DNA of 7,623 bases, from NCBI GenBank assembly GCA_019247255.1, contig JAFAPJ010000018.1, positions 1-7,623 on the forward strand, given 5' to 3'. The DNA comes from Methylobacteriaceae bacterium. Lineage in GTDB: Bacteria > Pseudomonadota > Alphaproteobacteria > Rhizobiales > Beijerinckiaceae. Made by a program: the position numbers and the translations under genes. Shown here piece after piece: positions 6,332-7,623 of the stretch. Positions within the stretch are counted from its first letter, which is position 1; the number at the start of each line of letters is the position of its first letter. The notes under the pieces were generated by a model. The model was given only the letters and a program-made list of their open reading frames with translations. It was not told the origin of the DNA and did no database searches.

Positions 6332-7623
6332 GAGCTCTTGTCGCAGGTCTCGGTGCGCTTCGGCCAGCCGCTGTTCTTCTCCGTGTAGTCCTTGGCAGCC
6401 GCGTCGAGCAGCGGGTCGACCTTGGCGAGCAGAGGCTCGATCGGCTGCGTTGCCTTGACGTAGGCGGTCCCGTTCCATTCCTGGATGAAGGACGCCTTGC
6501 GGCCGTTATGGTCCGTGCACGAGAGCTTGATCGGGTCCGCGAAGCCCGCGAAGCCGAGCTCCTTCAGCCGCGCTGCCGAGAGGTCGAGGTTCTCGAGCCC
6601 GCGCCGCACGTCCTCGCCCGTCACGACCTTCTTGCCCGTGATCTTCTGGGCGTTGGCGATACCCTCGGCGATCAGCATCGAGTTGTAGACGCCGCGATTG
6701 TAGAGGACCTCGCCGACCTGCTCCTTTTGCGCCTGGCTGCCGCCCTTGGCCACCACGAGCTTCAGGATGTCCTGCAGCGCCGGAAAATCGGCCCCCGTCG
6801 CGTGCCAGTTGAGGGTCTTGAAGCCCTTCGAGCCGGGCCCGGCCCCGCGCGCGTCCTCCTCGGACGGCCACCAGATCGAGATGAACTTCGTCATCGGGTA
6901 GTTGATCTTCACGGCTTCCTTGACCGCCGTCGGGTTCAGCGCGCCCCAGCCGTACATCACCATGTAGTCAGGCCGGTCGCGCCGCACGCCGAGCCACTGC
7001 GAGGACTGGTTCTGCATCTCGGTCGCGGCGACCGGATACATCTTCAGCTCGAAGCCGTAATCCTTGGCCATCTGCTCGAAGAGCGGAATCGGCTCCTTGC
7101 CGAAGCCGGCATCGAGGTAGATGTAGCCGATCTTCTTGCCTTTGAGCTTGTCGAGACCGCCCTCCTGATCGCCGATGTGGCGGATGATCATGGAGAGCCC
7201 GTCCCAATAGGTGTTGGGCGGGTTGAAGATCCACGGGAATCGGCCCCCGTCCGCCGCGGCGGACAGCCCGTAGGCCATGGACAGGATCGGGATCTTGTCG
7301 ACGGCCGCCTTCGGAATGAGGGGCAGCGTGATCCCGGTCGACCACGGGTTGATCATGACCGGGTTCTTGCCCTGCACGGCCTCGTAGCACTCGACGCCCT
7401 TCTTGGTGTCGTACCCGGTCTCGCACTCCTCGACGACCACCTTCACGCCGCCGATGCCGCCGTCACGCTCGTTGAGCATGTCGAGGTAGTCGTGCATGCC
7501 GTTCGAGATCGTCAGGCCCGAGCCGGCGAACGGGCCGGTGCGGTAGCTGAACAGCGGCACGTAGATGCCCTGCGCCTGGGCGCTCGAGGCGAGCATGGGC
7601 GCACCCATGACGGCCGCGAGGGC
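6328..7623 (-). CDS. Periplasmic solute-binding protein of HAAT-family ABC importer (partial, N-terminus beyond window)
   Basis: A Peripla_BP_6 (Leu/Ile/Val-binding type) protein that captures the substrate in the periplasm and delivers it to the permease. The frame stays open to the window edge (ALAAVMGAPMLASSAQA), which is the hydrophobic core and cleavage region of a signal peptide. The true start is therefore upstream, and the ATG at 7608 is internal. Mature protein probably begins near QGIYVPLF. Visible features, numbered from that ATG: YRTGPFAGSG ligand-loop region (22-31); C62/C74 pair in VVEECETGY and VECYEAV, positioned like the disulfide of LivJ-type proteins; IGYIYLDAGFGKE in the middle; and a second cysteine pair C364/C423 near the C-terminus. 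Typical family length is about 400. The stop overlaps the livF start. The ligand is unknown; homologues are annotated as branched-chain amino acid binding, but the family also binds aromatic acids and amides. livH, livM and livG are expected beyond the right edge. Confidence 0.92.
   Translation of the reverse strand, partial: ALAAVMGAPMLASSAQAQGIYVPLFSYRTGPFAGSGLTISNGMHDYLDMLNERDGGIGGVKVVVEECETGYDTKKGVECYEAVQGKNPVMINPWSTGITLPLIPKAAVDKIPILSMAYGLSAAADGGRFPWIFNPPNTYWDGLSMIIRHIGDQEGGLDKLKGKKIGYIYLDAGFGKEPIPLFEQMAKDYGFELKMYPVAATEMQNQSSQWLGVRRDRPDYMVMYGWGALNPTAVKEAVKINYPMTKFISIWWPSEEDARGAGPGSKGFKTLNWHATGADFPALQDILKLVVAKGGSQAQKEQVGEVLYNRGVYNSMLIAEGIANAQKITGKKVVTGEDVRRGLENLDLSAARLKELGFAGFADPIKLSCTDHNGRKASFIQEWNGTAYVKATQPIEPLLAKVDPLLDAAAKDYTEKNSGWPKRTETCDKSS

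Noticed and set aside
1..7623. Defence system, phage, transposon, CRISPR or toxin-antitoxin locus
   Set aside because: All genes but two small or unassigned ones fit common chromosomal families. There are no integrase, transposase, direct repeat or spacer patterns, and no visible compositional break.

Overview
The window looks like ordinary chromosome from a GC-rich alphaproteobacterium, probably of the order Hyphomicrobiales (Rhizobiales) and possibly close to Methylobacterium. The basis is the very high GC content with strong third-position GC bias, a GapR (DUF2312) nucleoid protein, a HemW of alphaproteobacterial type, a secreted pentapeptide-repeat protein, and a branched-chain-amino-acid-type ABC importer of a kind common in that order. 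The genus is an inference. I see no phage, transposon, CRISPR, tRNA or rRNA.

Layout. Positions 1-692 (minus) hold the N-terminal half of a biosynthetic threonine ammonia-lyase (IlvA) that runs off the left edge. Upstream of it on the same strand (768-1037) is an 89-residue membrane-anchored coiled-coil protein of unknown role. Divergent from that is homogentisate 1,2-dioxygenase (hmgA, 1174-2547, plus). It is preceded by a TTGACA hexamer and a near-perfect palindrome that resembles a MarR-family operator. Next on the plus strand is an exported pentapeptide-repeat solenoid (2616-3371). Convergent to it are a SnoaL/NTF2-fold protein (3411-3809, minus) and, just upstream of that gene, the radical SAM heme chaperone hemW (3836-4999, minus). 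Divergent from hemW is gapR (5164-5418, plus). Convergent to gapR is a two-gene stretch on the minus strand: a periplasmic solute-binding protein (from beyond 7623 down to 6328) and a LivF-type ATPase (6331-5453). These two overlap by four bases (GTGA) and belong to an ABC importer whose permeases must lie outside the window.

How the genes work together. Only two small units are supported. One is the solute-binding protein with the ATPase, which form one importer with tightly coupled translation. The other is hemW with the SnoaL-like gene, which are close and co-directional but have no obvious functional link. hmgA stands apart from the later homogentisate-pathway genes (maiA, fahA), which are not next to it here. 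The remaining genes are unrelated housekeeping or accessory neighbours.

The non-coding structure is the more interesting part: the palindrome in the hmgA promoter, a 26-bp perfect palindrome inside the first codons of livF just after the solute-binding gene, and a hairpin whose outer stem carries the stop codons of both convergent genes gapR and livF. I did not find convincing evidence of a wholly new biological system.
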